Assembly (NCBI GenBank): GCA_905480565.1 | Contig: CAJQQW010000146.1 | Span: 1-5,665, forward strand | DNA length: 5,665 nucleotides | Direction of reading: 5' to 3' | From: an uncultured Halioglobus sp. | Lineage (GTDB): Bacteria; Pseudomonadota; Gammaproteobacteria; Pseudomonadales; Halieaceae | Part shown: in pieces, positions 1 through 5,665 of the stretch | How positions within the stretch are numbered: the stretch's first letter is position 1 | Layout: each line of letters opens with the position of its first letter | Notes under the pieces: generated by a model | The model's database searches: none | What the model was told of the DNA's origin: nothing | The model's input: the letters and a program-made list of their open reading frames with translations, nothing else | Translations under genes and position numbers: made by a program

Positions 1-228
1 CTCCCTTTGTTGATGGGGGCAAGTATGTTTTTCATGCAGAAGCTTAACCCGCCCCCTCCCGATCCCATGCAGGCTAAAATCATGCAGTGGATGCCGGTTA
101 TGTTTACCTTCTTTTTCCTGTGGTTCCCGGCTGGCTTAGTGCTCTACTGGCTGGTAAATAACCTGTTGTCGATTGCTCAACAATATTTCATCACACGGCA
201 GATTGAAAAAGCGGCCGCAAAATCCTGA
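1..228 (+). CDS. yidC: YidC membrane protein insertase, C-terminal end (5' part outside window)
   Basis: YidC inserts and folds inner-membrane proteins, alone or with SecYEG. Only the last 75 residues are present; the frame is already open at base 1 and ends at a TGA at 226-228. The fragment begins [14 protein letters not shown], then has a proline-rich loop (about residues 16-22, PPPPDPMQ), then a long hydrophobic helix (about 31-54, with [14 protein letters not shown]), and a short basic tail ending in AAAKS. This matches the end of the last conserved domain of gammaproteobacterial YidC (compare LPILMG..MFFIQK and FFLWFPSGLVLYY in E. coli, recalled from memory). The family is about 540-560 residues, so most of the gene lies to the left. 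mnmE starts 40 bases downstream on the same strand, the usual rnpA-yidC-mnmE order. Nothing looks broken; the truncation is only the window edge. Confidence 0.96.
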   Translation, partial: LPLLMGASMFFMQKLNPPPPDPMQAKIMQWMPVMFTFFFLWFPAGLVLYWLVNNLLSIAQQYFITRQIEKAAAKS

Positions 229-255
229 CGCAACTGTTATCGCCAACCTCCAGAA

Positions 256-262
256 GAGAGGG
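256..262 (+). promoter_or_regulatory. Ribosome binding site that decides the mnmE GTG start
   Basis: The purine run GAGAGGG, with core GAGG at 258-261, lies 6-7 bases before the GTG at 269. No in-frame ATG exists near the conserved N-terminus, and the reading frame is open further upstream only by overlapping yidC. This site therefore supports GTG at 269 over the longer frame that begins near 173. Confidence 0.7.
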
Positions 263-268
263 TTCGCT

Positions 269-1612
269 GTGGATGAAGACACAATAGTTGCTGTAGCTAC
301 AGCGCCCGGCGCCGGCGGAATAGGCATCGTGCGATTGTCTGGCCCTGCTGCCGCGCACGTGGGCTTGGCAATCACCGGAGAACACCTGTCTCCACGCCAT
401 GCCCGCTTTTGTTCTTTCCATGATAGCCAACAGCAAATACTGGACTCCGGGATCGCACTATTTTTCCCTGGTCCCAACTCATTCACAGGAGAGGACGTCC
501 TCGAGCTTCAAGCTCACGGTGGTCCCGTTATTCTCGACCTACTCCTCCGCGAGTGCTTGCGTCTCGGCGCAAGACAAGCCAACCCCGGCGAATTCTCACA
601 ACGCGCCTATCTCAATAACAAAATTGACCTTACCCAAGCGGAAGCAATAGCCGATCTAATAGACAGTAAAACAGAACGAGCAGCGTTGAACGCCACGCGC
701 TCGTTACAGGGAGATTTTTCGAAGGAAATCCATGCGCTGGTAGAAAAGGTGACTCGGCTGCGGATATTGGTAGAAGCTGCTATCGATTTTCCCGAAGAGG
801 AAATCGATTTTATCAAACATGAACAGGTTGCCAGCAAACTACAGTCCATCGTAGACAACTTCGATGATGTGGAGACAAGAGCGAGGCATGGCAGTGTCAT
901 ACAGGAGGGTATGAAGCTAGTGATTGCGGGCAAACCCAACGCAGGTAAATCCAGTTTACTGAACGCCCTGTGCGGGCAGGACACTGCCATAGTCACGCCT
1001 GTTGAGGGAACGACCCGGGATGTATTGAAAGAGCTTATTCATCTGGACGGTATGCCATTACATATAGTGGACACAGCGGGTCTCCGCGATAGTAGTGACG
1101 AGGTTGAACAGGAAGGCATTCGTCGCGCGTGGAACGAGATCGAATCTGCCGACCGTGTCCTGCTAGTGGTTGATGCAACGAGCTCTGGGCGTGATGATGA
1201 TCAGCACCTGGCTACCGCGGACCGGGATATTCCAGTGACTGTTGTTATGAACAAATGTGACCTGACCGACCAACCAAGCGGCATCGATAGCGCGCCCGAG
1301 GCGGTGACTATTCACCTGTCTGCGAAAACCGGAGAAGGCGTGGAGTTACTGCGCCAGCACTTGAAAGACTGCGGTGGCTTAAGTGATTCCGGTGACGGCC
1401 ACTATAGTGCTCGTCGCAGACATCTGTTAAATCTTGAGGAAGCGAAACAACATCTTTTAAACGGGCAGACGCAGCTCAGGGACATAGGGGCGGGAGAGTT
1501 ACTGGCAGAAGATTTGCGAATGTGCCAAACAAGCCTTGGCTATATCACTGGTGCCGTGAGTAGTGACGACTTGCTAGGGGAAATATTTTCTTCCTTCTGC
1601 ATCGGCAAGTAA
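269..1612 (+). CDS. mnmE: MnmE (TrmE), tRNA wobble-uridine modification GTPase
   Basis: MnmE works with MnmG to install the 5-carboxymethylaminomethyl group on wobble uridine 34 of certain tRNAs, using GTP hydrolysis and a folate-bound one-carbon unit in the cytoplasm. From the GTG start the protein is 447 residues, close to the 454 of E. coli. The N-terminal folate-binding domain (about 1-118) opens with [22 protein letters not shown] and contains [16 protein letters not shown] (about 66-81). The inserted G domain has all its motifs: P-loop GKPNAGKS (221-228), GTTRD (247-251), DTAGLR (268-273), NKCD (328-331) and SAK (351-353). The helical domain ends in the invariant FCIGK, with the conserved cysteine at 444. 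The GTG start aligns with the E. coli start (SDNDTIVA). It probably shares a transcript with yidC. The partner gene mnmG does not follow. No convincing intrinsic terminator was found directly after the stop. Confidence 0.97.
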   Translation: MDEDTIVAVATAPGAGGIGIVRLSGPAAAHVGLAITGEHLSPRHARFCSFHDSQQQILDSGIALFFPGPNSFTGEDVLELQAHGGPVILDLLLRECLRLGARQANPGEFSQRAYLNNKIDLTQAEAIADLIDSKTERAALNATRSLQGDFSKEIHALVEKVTRLRILVEAAIDFPEEEIDFIKHEQVASKLQSIVDNFDDVETRARHGSVIQEGMKLVIAGKPNAGKSSLLNALCGQDTAIVTPVEGTTRDVLKELIHLDGMPLHIVDTAGLRDSSDEVEQEGIRRAWNEIESADRVLLVVDATSSGRDDDQHLATADRDIPVTVVMNKCDLTDQPSGIDSAPEAVTIHLSAKTGEGVELLRQHLKDCGGLSDSGDGHYSARRRHLLNLEEAKQHLLNGQTQLRDIGAGELLAEDLRMCQTSLGYITGAVSSDDLLGEIFSSFCIGK

Positions 1613-1805
1613 TCCACTGATTATCAAATGGTTTATGTACTGGGTGTACACAGGGTTTGAGCTGTCACCAGATTACCAACAAGGTGCCACTGGATTTTCT
1701 ACCCTTAAAACTCACTTAGTATGTATTTCAATTTTCTTGTGCGTAAAAAATGGAATTACCGGGGAATAACTCGGGATAATATGATGTTTTATCGACAGGG
1801 AAAAA

Positions 1806-1964
1806 ATGATTCGAGCGCAGGCTAAAAACTATCACCACTGAGCTCACGGTTTTATCACCGCTTACGCGCATCAGTTGCAGGGTTTATCCGAGCGGTTATC
1901 AGAGCAGCAAGGCACTGAATTTAATAGTAAACGTCTTGTTTTCCACAGAGAGTTGATGCCCTAA
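1806..1964 (+). pseudogene. Small unrecognised ORF interrupted by one in-frame TGA
   Basis: An ATG at 1806 follows an AGGG (1797-1800) at good spacing. It opens MIRAQAKNYHH, meets TGA at 1839-1841, then continues in the same frame for 40 codons (AHGFITAYAHQLQGLSERL, later FNSKRLVFHRELMP) to a TAA at 1962-1964. Composition after the TGA looks protein-like (helix-forming, charged and aromatic residues). I do not recognise the family. A TGC, TGT or TGG codon would restore a 52-residue protein, so this may be a recently broken gene, a sequencing error, a recoded (selenocysteine) codon, or chance. A short hairpin (CGGT/ACCG, 1847-1859) lies just after the TGA, but nothing clearly resembles a bacterial SECIS element. 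The DnaA-box-like sites overlap this frame, so the two interpretations compete. Confidence 0.3.
1939..1947 (+). promoter_or_regulatory. DnaA-box-like site TTTTCCACA
   Basis: The nine bases match the relaxed DnaA consensus TTWTNCACA at every position and differ from the strong box TTATCCACA at one. The site lies 14 bases left of the TAA/TAG triplet repeat, with a locally GC-richer linker between them (ending GATGCCC). A single relaxed match is common by chance, so its weight comes from its placement. It also reads as sense codons of the broken small ORF. Confidence 0.4.
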
Positions 1965-1982
1965 TAATAGTAGTAATAATAA
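1962..1982 (+). repeat. Seven-unit TAA/TAG triplet repeat (DnaA-trio-like)
   Basis: The run is (TAA)2(TAG)2(TAA)3 without interruption. DnaA-trio elements described at bacterial origins are tandem triplets read 3'-[G/A]AT-5' on one strand, which is TAG/TAA read 5'-3', so the composition fits. The orientation relative to the TTTTCCACA box on the left does not fit the arrangement as I recall it: the box would be expected on the right, facing the other way. It may equally be a simple microsatellite. The first TAA is also the stop codon of the broken small ORF. Confidence 0.4.
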
Positions 1983-1986
1983 TCCT

Positions 1987-2010
1987 ATATATACATATCA
2001 ATATATACAT
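1987..2010. repeat. AT-rich 10-mer direct repeat (ATATATACAT twice)
   Basis: Identical 10-mers occupy 1987-1996 and 2001-2010, 14 bases apart start to start. They sit in a tract (1962-2027) with only 8 G or C bases in 66, about 88% AT, against roughly even composition in the flanking genes. Such tracts serve as unwinding elements at origins, but can also be plain spacer between convergent genes. TTATTTATTTATAA follows at 2014-2027. Confidence 0.6.
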
Positions 2011-2030
2011 TACTTATTTATTTATAACGC

Positions 2031-2495
2031 TCACTTTTCATTATCGCTGCCAGTCAGTTTTTTAGACTCCAGCCAGGCGCCTATTGTGACGCCCATGTTG
2101 TGGGGGTTATAAGCGTCCTCCTCGTAACTAAACAGTCCCTTCCCGGCGTAATGCAGGATCGTTAAATTGGGCTCTTCATAAATTTTTCCATCGCCAAGAT
2201 CCTCCATCCGATTCATTACCTCACAAATTACCCAACCCTTGTCGACATCGATCGAATACCAGGTGATGGGAAATGCGGTCATGCTACTAGCCGGCCATTC
2301 GTTCATCGTTTTCGTGATCCAGCTGAGGATGTTTTCCCGACCCCAGAAACGGCCGAAATGGTGCTCAAAATAAGTCGCATCAGGGGTGAAGCAATTAGCC
2401 CAATCTGTCCAGTCTTTGGTTGTCGCGCCTTTCAGCGCGGCTGATTGATAGGTATCAAATGCATCTTCTATCTCTTTACGTTTCCAACGGGACAT
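2031..2495 (-). CDS. NTF2/SnoaL-like family protein
   Basis: This is a 154-residue protein of the NTF2-like (SnoaL-like) cone-fold superfamily, small cytosolic proteins that act as isomerases, cyclases or hydratases or simply bind ligands. Supporting features are an N-terminal helix, the pattern WTDWANCFTPDATYFEHHFG (about 29-48), GRENILSWI (52-60) and the late strand FSYEEDAYNPHNMG (122-135), all typical of the family. It is near full length. The ATG at 2495 is chosen over a TTG 18 bases further upstream because AGGAG at 2503-2507 sits 7 bases before it. Its start overlaps the end of the preceding thioesterase gene by 20 bases, so the two are probably translationally coupled. It is the last gene of the operon. 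The superfamily is too diverse to name a reaction; the two hotdog neighbours suggest a CoA-thioester pathway, which is inference. Confidence 0.85.
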   Translation of the reverse strand: MSRWKRKEIEDAFDTYQSAALKGATTKDWTDWANCFTPDATYFEHHFGRFWGRENILSWITKTMNEWPASSMTAFPITWYSIDVDKGWVICEVMNRMEDLGDGKIYEEPNLTILHYAGKGLFSYEEDAYNPHNMGVTIGAWLESKKLTGSDNEK

Positions 2496-2952
2496 GACTA
2501 TTCTCCTTTGCAATTTCGGGCTCAGCGATCAAAAAATGTGCCCTCGCAGTGGCGTTCGGGTTTTTGGGGTTTTCTTGCCAGGCAGTCACCGTTACATTGG
2601 CTATCTGTCTCCCCTGGCGGATGACCTCGCAGCGTGCCCAGGTATCCTGTAGACGGGATGCGCGCAGATAGTCCAGTGAAAAATTGATTACCTTTGGAAG
2701 CACGGGTTTCTCCATGTGTGCAACCAGATGAATAGCACCAGCCAACTCCATGAACGCCCCTACGACGCCTCCATGAATGGCGGGCAACGACGCGTTGCCG
2801 ATCAACTTATCGTCCGGAGGTAGCCGAAACAAGATGTTAGTGTCGCGTAATTCTGCCTCCATTCCGAGGTAAACGGCATAAGGGATTTTTTCCAGCCAAA
2901 GTTTAAGGGTGGCCGCGTCTGGATCTCTGCCAATAAGCTCAACGAGGCTCAT
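2476..2952 (-). CDS. Hotdog-fold thioesterase, PaaI-like (second of tandem pair)
   Basis: This is a 158-residue hotdog-fold protein, probably an acyl-CoA thioesterase of the PaaI/4HBT group. The central signature PAIHGGVVGAFMELAGAIHL (about 58-76) is the catalytic-helix region, with HGG at 60-62 and a glutamate at 69 where many relatives carry the acidic catalytic residue. The strand VINFSLDYLRAS (88-99) follows, then ANVTVTAWQ (118-126). I chose ATG at 2952 because it forms a 4-base ATGA overlap with the stop of the upstream thioesterase, with a GGAA about 6 bases before it. An alternative ATG at 2982 would add 10 residues but has a poorly spaced ribosome site. It is clearly diverged from its neighbour, so this is not a recent duplication. 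The substrate is unknown; heteromer formation with the neighbour is possible but only inferred. Confidence 0.85.
   Translation of the reverse strand: MSLVELIGRDPDAATLKLWLEKIPYAVYLGMEAELRDTNILFRLPPDDKLIGNASLPAIHGGVVGAFMELAGAIHLVAHMEKPVLPKVINFSLDYLRASRLQDTWARCEVIRQGRQIANVTVTAWQENPKNPNATARAHFLIAEPEIAKENSHVPLET
2503..2507 (-). promoter_or_regulatory. Ribosome binding site of the NTF2-like gene, inside the upstream gene
   Basis: On the - strand AGGAG lies 7 bases before the ATG at 2495 and falls within the last codons of the preceding thioesterase gene. It is the strongest Shine-Dalgarno match in the operon and fixes the start at ATG 2495 rather than the upstream TTG. Confidence 0.75.
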
Positions 2953-3428
2953 GCACTGTTCCGTCCGATAGACTTTATCCATTCCAGATCAATATCCATC
3001 ACCCTGACCCACGTGCCCGTCGCTCTTGCAATCGGCTTATCCGGTGAATCACACCAGGCATAGCCATCAACAAACAGTATTTTGCGGGTAGCGCGTAAAA
3101 CCTTTCCGGTGGCAAAAATATCCGCCCCAGGCGGTGCTATGCCAAAGTGGTCGATACGCAGGTCCAGTGTTGGCGTCACAGAGGGGGCAATGTCGTTGCT
3201 GCATACAGCTGAAAGGCCCAAGGTTTGGTCCAGTAATACAGTCAGGGCACCACTGTGCAACACTCCGGTCTCGGCGTCGCCAACCAACTGCTGTTGGTAG
3301 GGCAGTCGCAGTGTCAGTTCACTACCTTCTATCGAGTGCAGCTCCACGCCCAGACCGCTCGAGTGGGGAATAAACGCGCCCATCTGTTTGATGAGACGGA
3401 GCTTTTCTTCGAAGGTGAGAGAGTTCAC
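2949..3428 (-). CDS. Hotdog-fold thioesterase, PaaI-like (first of tandem pair)
   Basis: This is a 159-residue hotdog-fold protein of the PaaI/4HBT thioesterase group, which hydrolyses acyl- or aryl-CoA thioesters in the cytoplasm. The signature GVLHSGALTVLLDQTLGLSA (55-74) carries HSG at 58-60 and the likely catalytic aspartate at 67. TPTLDLRIDHFGIAPPGADI (85-104) is the typical central strand and turn, and the C-terminal strand ends GTWVRVMDID. The length is normal for the family. The start is GTG at 3428, with GAGG at 3434-3437 five bases upstream; the next in-frame ATG (residue 16) would cut into the N-terminal helix. Its stop overlaps the next gene's start as ATGA. It is the first gene of the three-gene operon, and its promoter must lie in the short gap just after the hppA terminator. 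The substrate cannot be read from sequence. Confidence 0.86.
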   Translation of the reverse strand: MNSLTFEEKLRLIKQMGAFIPHSSGLGVELHSIEGSELTLRLPYQQQLVGDAETGVLHSGALTVLLDQTLGLSAVCSNDIAPSVTPTLDLRIDHFGIAPPGADIFATGKVLRATRKILFVDGYAWCDSPDKPIARATGTWVRVMDIDLEWIKSIGRNSA

Positions 3429-3433
3429 GCAAG

Positions 3434-3437
3434 CCTC
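3434..3437 (-). promoter_or_regulatory. Ribosome binding site supporting the GTG start at 3428
   Basis: On the - strand GAGG lies five bases before GTG 3428 (GAGGCTTGCGTG). It supports the non-ATG start of the first thioesterase gene. Confidence 0.65.
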
Positions 3438-3466
3438 AGACCAGTGCCGAGTGGTAAATATGTACT

Positions 3467-3507
3467 AAAGAAATGAAAAGTGCCATTCCGGGATGGGGAA
3501 ATGGCAC
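3467..3507 (-). terminator. Intrinsic terminator downstream of hppA
   Basis: Read on the - strand, GTGCCATT pairs perfectly with AATGGCAC (arms 3500-3507 and 3480-3487). A U-G and a C-G pair may extend the stem inward, and the loop is C-rich. The 3' arm is followed directly by TTTTCATTTCTTT, a T-rich tract. This is a textbook rho-independent terminator ending the hppA transcript about 46 bases past its stop, and it separates hppA from the thioesterase operon transcribed the same way. Confidence 0.85.
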
Positions 3508-3521
3508 CTTGGTATGAATAG

Positions 3522-3539
3522 GCCTCGGCGCACCGAGGC
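3522..3539 (-). other. Perfect 7-bp hairpin just after the hppA stop
   Basis: The arms GCCTCGG and CCGAGGC surround a four-base loop, 13 bases beyond the hppA stop codon. No T-tract follows on the - strand, so it is not a terminator by itself. It probably protects the mRNA 3' end or helps the terminator just downstream. Confidence 0.6.
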
Positions 3540-3552
3540 GGCCGGAGAGGCT

Positions 3553-5544
3553 TTACAATAACGGCGCGATGACCAGACTGACAATCGCCATTACGTTGAT
3601 GAGGATGTTCATTGAGGGGCCAGAGGTGTCCTTGAACGGATCACCTACGGTGTCACCCACAACAACCGCCGCATGGGTATCAGAGCCCTTGCCACCGAGG
3701 TTACCCTTCTCAACGAACTTCTTGGCGTTATCCCATGCACCGCCGGCGTTGGCCATCATGAGCGCCATCAGCACGCAGCCTAGTAACGCACCGCCGAGCA
3801 TGCCGCCAAGGGATGCTGCGCCGAGGCCAAAGCCGACAACAATTGGAGCAGCAACAGCGATGGCGCCAGGCAGGATCATGCGACGCAGGGCTGCTGTGGT
3901 TGCGATGTCAACGCACTTGGCGGTGTCAGGCTCGGCCTTGCCTTCCAGTAGTCCAGGGATTTCCCGAAACTGCCGGCGGATCTCGTTGATCATATCAAAT
4001 GCCGCTTCACCCACCGCTGTCATGGTAATCGCAGCGATCAGGAAGGGAATGGTTCCACCGATGAACATCCCCACCAACACAACTGGTTCTGACAATTCCA
4101 GGGAAAAGTCTACGTTGTTGGCCTGGACCGTTTCAACAAAGGCAGCAATAATCGCGAGCGCCGCCAGCGCCGCAGCACCAATAGCAAAGCCCTTACCAAT
4201 AGCTGCGGTAGTGTTGCCTACTTCATCCAAACCGTCTGTGATTTCTCGGATATCTTCGCCCATGCCCGCCATCTCGGCGATACCGCCGGCGTTGTCAGCC
4301 ACGGGACCATAGGCATCGATCGCCATGGTTATGCCTACGGTGGCCAGCATGCCGACTGCTGCGATGCCGACACCGTAGAGACCAGACAATTCAGTAGAAA
4401 TATAGATGATCGTCGCGAGGAACAGGACTGGCAGTACCACGGATTGCATACCCACAGCCAGGCCAGTGATCATCACGGTGGCGGCACCGGTCTCGCCGGA
4501 TTTAGCGATTTTCTGGACAGGGGCGCCGCCGGTGTAGTACTCGGTAATCAGCCCGATCAGGACGCCGCCGACGGCGCCACACAACACAGACCACCAGATG
4601 TGGGCGTCCAGACCCATTGCGCTGATAAGGAACCAGGCGATGAGCACGAATACCACGGGTGCCAGCATGGTGCCTGTGCGCAGAGCGGCTTCAGGTGCGG
4701 CGCTGGAGCGCACGCGCACTACCCAGATGCCGACCAGCGAGGCGAGCAGGCCGATGCTGGCCAGGCTCAGTGGCAAGAACATCATAGCGCCCATTTCCTC
4801 TGAGCTGATGGCCATTGTTGACGCAATAGCGATGCAGGCAATCATGGAACCGACATAGGATTCGAAGATATCCGAACCCATGCCCGCAATATCGCCCACA
4901 TTGTCTCCCACGTTATCCGCGATAACGCCCGGGTTCCGGGGATCGTCCTCTGGGATACCCGCTTCGATCTTGCCGACCAGATCGGCGCCGACGTCGGCGC
5001 TCTTGGTAAAGATACCGCCACCGACACGAGAGAACAGTGCGACAACAGAGCCACCCATGCCGAAACCGTGGATAGCATGAGCCGTCTGTGGGTCACCACC
5101 GAACAGCCAATAAACGCTGCCCAGGCCAATAAGGCCCAGGGACGCGACACACAAGCCCATGACAGAGCCCCCATAAAAGGAAACGGTCAACGCCATGCCC
5201 TGACCGTGGTTCTGCGCGGCCACCGCGGTGCGCACGTTGGCTTTGGTGGCGGCGAACATGCCAAGATAGCCCGCTGTAGCGGAGGACACGGCCCCGGCCA
5301 GGAAAGCGATAGCGGTATTGGCACCGAGGGCGATATAAAGACCGACCAGCAATACGGCGGCGAACATGGCCAGCATTTTATATTCTCGTTTCATGAAGAC
5401 CATGGCGCCGAGGTGAATCTGATCACCGATTTTCTTGATGGCGCCGTCACCGGCATCGTGACGAGTCATAATGTGGTAAATGATAAATGCGATGACCAGC
5501 CCCGCTAAACCGAGAATGGGCGGGAGTGCAAAATACTGAGACAT
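3553..5544 (-). CDS. hppA: Membrane-bound ion-translocating pyrophosphatase, K+-dependent type
   Basis: This enzyme hydrolyses cytosolic pyrophosphate and uses the energy to pump H+ and/or Na+ across the inner membrane. It has 663 residues, normal for bacterial members, with about 16 hydrophobic helices. Active-site motifs are intact: K181, D184, D188 and K192 in the [14 protein letters not shown] segment, EDDPRNP (199-205), DNVGDNVGD (210-218), [10 protein letters not shown] (416-425) and [15 protein letters not shown] (630-644). In [10 protein letters not shown] (443-452) the alanine at 447 and glycine at 450 occupy the positions that are lysine and threonine in K+-independent enzymes, so a K+-dependent type is expected. 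A glutamate at 228 (DIFESYVG) lies where Na+-pumping relatives carry the gate glutamate, so the ion cannot be settled by eye. ATG 5544 has GGAG seven bases upstream (5552-5555). It appears monocistronic, ending at the terminator at 3467-3507. Confidence 0.97.
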   Translation of the reverse strand: MSQYFALPPILGLAGLVIAFIIYHIMTRHDAGDGAIKKIGDQIHLGAMVFMKREYKMLAMFAAVLLVGLYIALGANTAIAFLAGAVSSATAGYLGMFAATKANVRTAVAAQNHGQGMALTVSFYGGSVMGLCVASLGLIGLGSVYWLFGGDPQTAHAIHGFGMGGSVVALFSRVGGGIFTKSADVGADLVGKIEAGIPEDDPRNPGVIADNVGDNVGDIAGMGSDIFESYVGSMIACIAIASTMAISSEEMGAMMFLPLSLASIGLLASLVGIWVVRVRSSAAPEAALRTGTMLAPVVFVLIAWFLISAMGLDAHIWWSVLCGAVGGVLIGLITEYYTGGAPVQKIAKSGETGAATVMITGLAVGMQSVVLPVLFLATIIYISTELSGLYGVGIAAVGMLATVGITMAIDAYGPVADNAGGIAEMAGMGEDIREITDGLDEVGNTTAAIGKGFAIGAAALAALAIIAAFVETVQANNVDFSLELSEPVVLVGMFIGGTIPFLIAAITMTAVGEAAFDMINEIRRQFREIPGLLEGKAEPDTAKCVDIATTAALRRMILPGAIAVAAPIVVGFGLGAASLGGMLGGALLGCVLMALMMANAGGAWDNAKKFVEKGNLGGKGSDTHAAVVVGDTVGDPFKDTSGPSMNILINVMAIVSLVIAPLL

Positions 5545-5594
5545 AGGCTTGCTCCGGGCGTTTATTGGTTGTTTTTTGAACCGAACTGTTCAGC

Positions 5595-5624
5595 ATGCTA
5601 CCTAACTTGTGATAACAGTGACAA
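5595..5624 (-). promoter_or_regulatory. Possible hppA promoter
   Basis: On the - strand TTGTCA (5624-5619) matches five of six bases of the sigma-70 -35 box. TAGCAT (5600-5595) is a weak -10 candidate (four of six), at an 18-base spacing. This would leave a leader of about 45 bases before the ATG. The -35 box lies inside an inverted repeat. The call is tentative, because the -10 match is poor. Confidence 0.3.
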
Positions 5625-5626
5625 GT
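5605..5626. promoter_or_regulatory. Inverted repeat upstream of hppA (possible operator)
   Basis: The perfect 6-base arms ACTTGT and ACAAGT are separated by 10 bases, giving a 22-base dyad with arm centres 16 bases apart. It overlaps the possible -35 box of hppA, a placement suited to a repressor. Two shorter palindromes lie next to it, GAACTGTTC (5583-5591) and AGCATGCT (5592-5599). No known regulator site is recognised. Confidence 0.35.
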
Positions 5627-5665
5627 GAAAGAAATAATGGCTAGTTTGGGTTACCGGGTTAAAGA

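Larger units (their letters stand above)
1613..2030. other. Gene-poor region with origin-of-replication-like features (candidate oriC)
   Basis: This 418-base gap between convergent genes carries five TTATC pentamers on the + strand (starting at 1621, 1789, 1852, 1884 and 1896). One gives TTATCGACA (one mismatch from the DnaA box TTATNCACA). TTTTCCACA at 1939-1947 fits the relaxed box TTWTNCACA. The other TTATC sites are poor boxes, with three or so mismatches. To the right lie a TAA/TAG triplet run and a very AT-rich tract that could unwind. Known context: in Vibrio and enteric bacteria oriC lies near mnmG and mioC, with mnmE close by in Vibrio; in Pseudomonas it lies beside dnaA instead. Against it: only one good box, no GATC sites, convergent flanking genes, and a possible short coding frame covering the same bases. 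It could instead be a decayed gene plus AT-rich spacer. Confidence 0.35.

Noticed and set aside
173..268. Longer mnmE reading frame starting near 173
   Set aside because: It overlaps the end of yidC in another frame, and its extra 32 residues have no counterpart in the family. GTG 269 has the ribosome site and matches the usual N-terminus.
607..996. 129-codon - strand frame inside mnmE
   Set aside because: It is antisense to invariant MnmE motifs, including the P-loop, and has serine-rich shadow composition.
1636..1650. TGTAC/GTACA hairpin as the mnmE terminator
   Set aside because: The stem is only 5 bp, AT-balanced, and no T-tract follows. It may be chance.
1996..2008. IHF-like site (TATCAA followed by TATATAC) in the AT tract
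   Set aside because: The first half fits, but the required TTR half is mismatched at two of three positions.
1613..2030. GATC methylation sites expected in an enteric-type origin
   Set aside because: None were found by reading, so a Dam/SeqA-type origin is not supported.
3569..4312. 247-codon open frame on the + strand opposite hppA
   Set aside because: It lies wholly antisense to the conserved pyrophosphatase. Its alanine/proline/serine-rich low-complexity product is what the complement of hppA codons yields.
4444..5508. Several further + strand open frames opposite hppA
   Set aside because: They are shadows of hppA, with histidine/glycine- or arginine-rich products and no recognisable domain.
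1..5665. CRISPR array, tRNA, insertion sequence or phage elements
   Set aside because: No spaced repeats, cloverleaf, transposase motifs or terminal inverted repeats were seen on either strand.

Overview
This window looks like the chromosome of a gammaproteobacterium, probably a marine or environmental lineage of moderate GC content. The C-terminal end of YidC and the whole of MnmE read closely like the Pseudomonas and enterobacterial proteins, and yidC followed by mnmE is the usual tail of the rpmH-rnpA-yidC-mnmE block near dnaA. The finer placement is inference.

Layout: bases 1-228 hold the 3' end of yidC (+ strand, cut by the window edge). Bases 269-1612 hold mnmE (+ strand), which starts at a GTG with a clear ribosome binding site. 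A gene-poor stretch follows (1613-2030). mnmG, a common next gene, is not there. The stretch holds five TTATC motifs in one orientation, a relaxed DnaA box, a TAA/TAG triplet repeat and an 88% AT tract with a repeated 10-mer, so it is a candidate replication origin. It also contains a short reading frame with a ribosome binding site that is broken by one in-frame TGA. The two readings overlap and compete.

Bases 2031-3428 hold a compact three-gene operon on the - strand: two different hotdog-fold PaaI-like thioesterases joined by a 4-base ATGA overlap, then an NTF2/SnoaL-like protein overlapping the second thioesterase by 20 bases. The substrate is unknown; an acyl-CoA or aromatic/steroid-type pathway is a guess.

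Bases 3553-5544 hold hppA (- strand), a complete membrane-bound, ion-pumping pyrophosphatase with the residues of the K+-dependent type. A hairpin and then a strong intrinsic terminator separate it from the thioesterase operon. Its upstream region (5545-5665) holds a possible promoter overlapped by an inverted repeat.

mnmE and the thioesterase operon converge on the 1613-2030 stretch. No CRISPR array, tRNA, rRNA, insertion sequence or defence system was seen. The parts most worth following up are the origin-like intergenic region and the coupled thioesterase/NTF2 operon.
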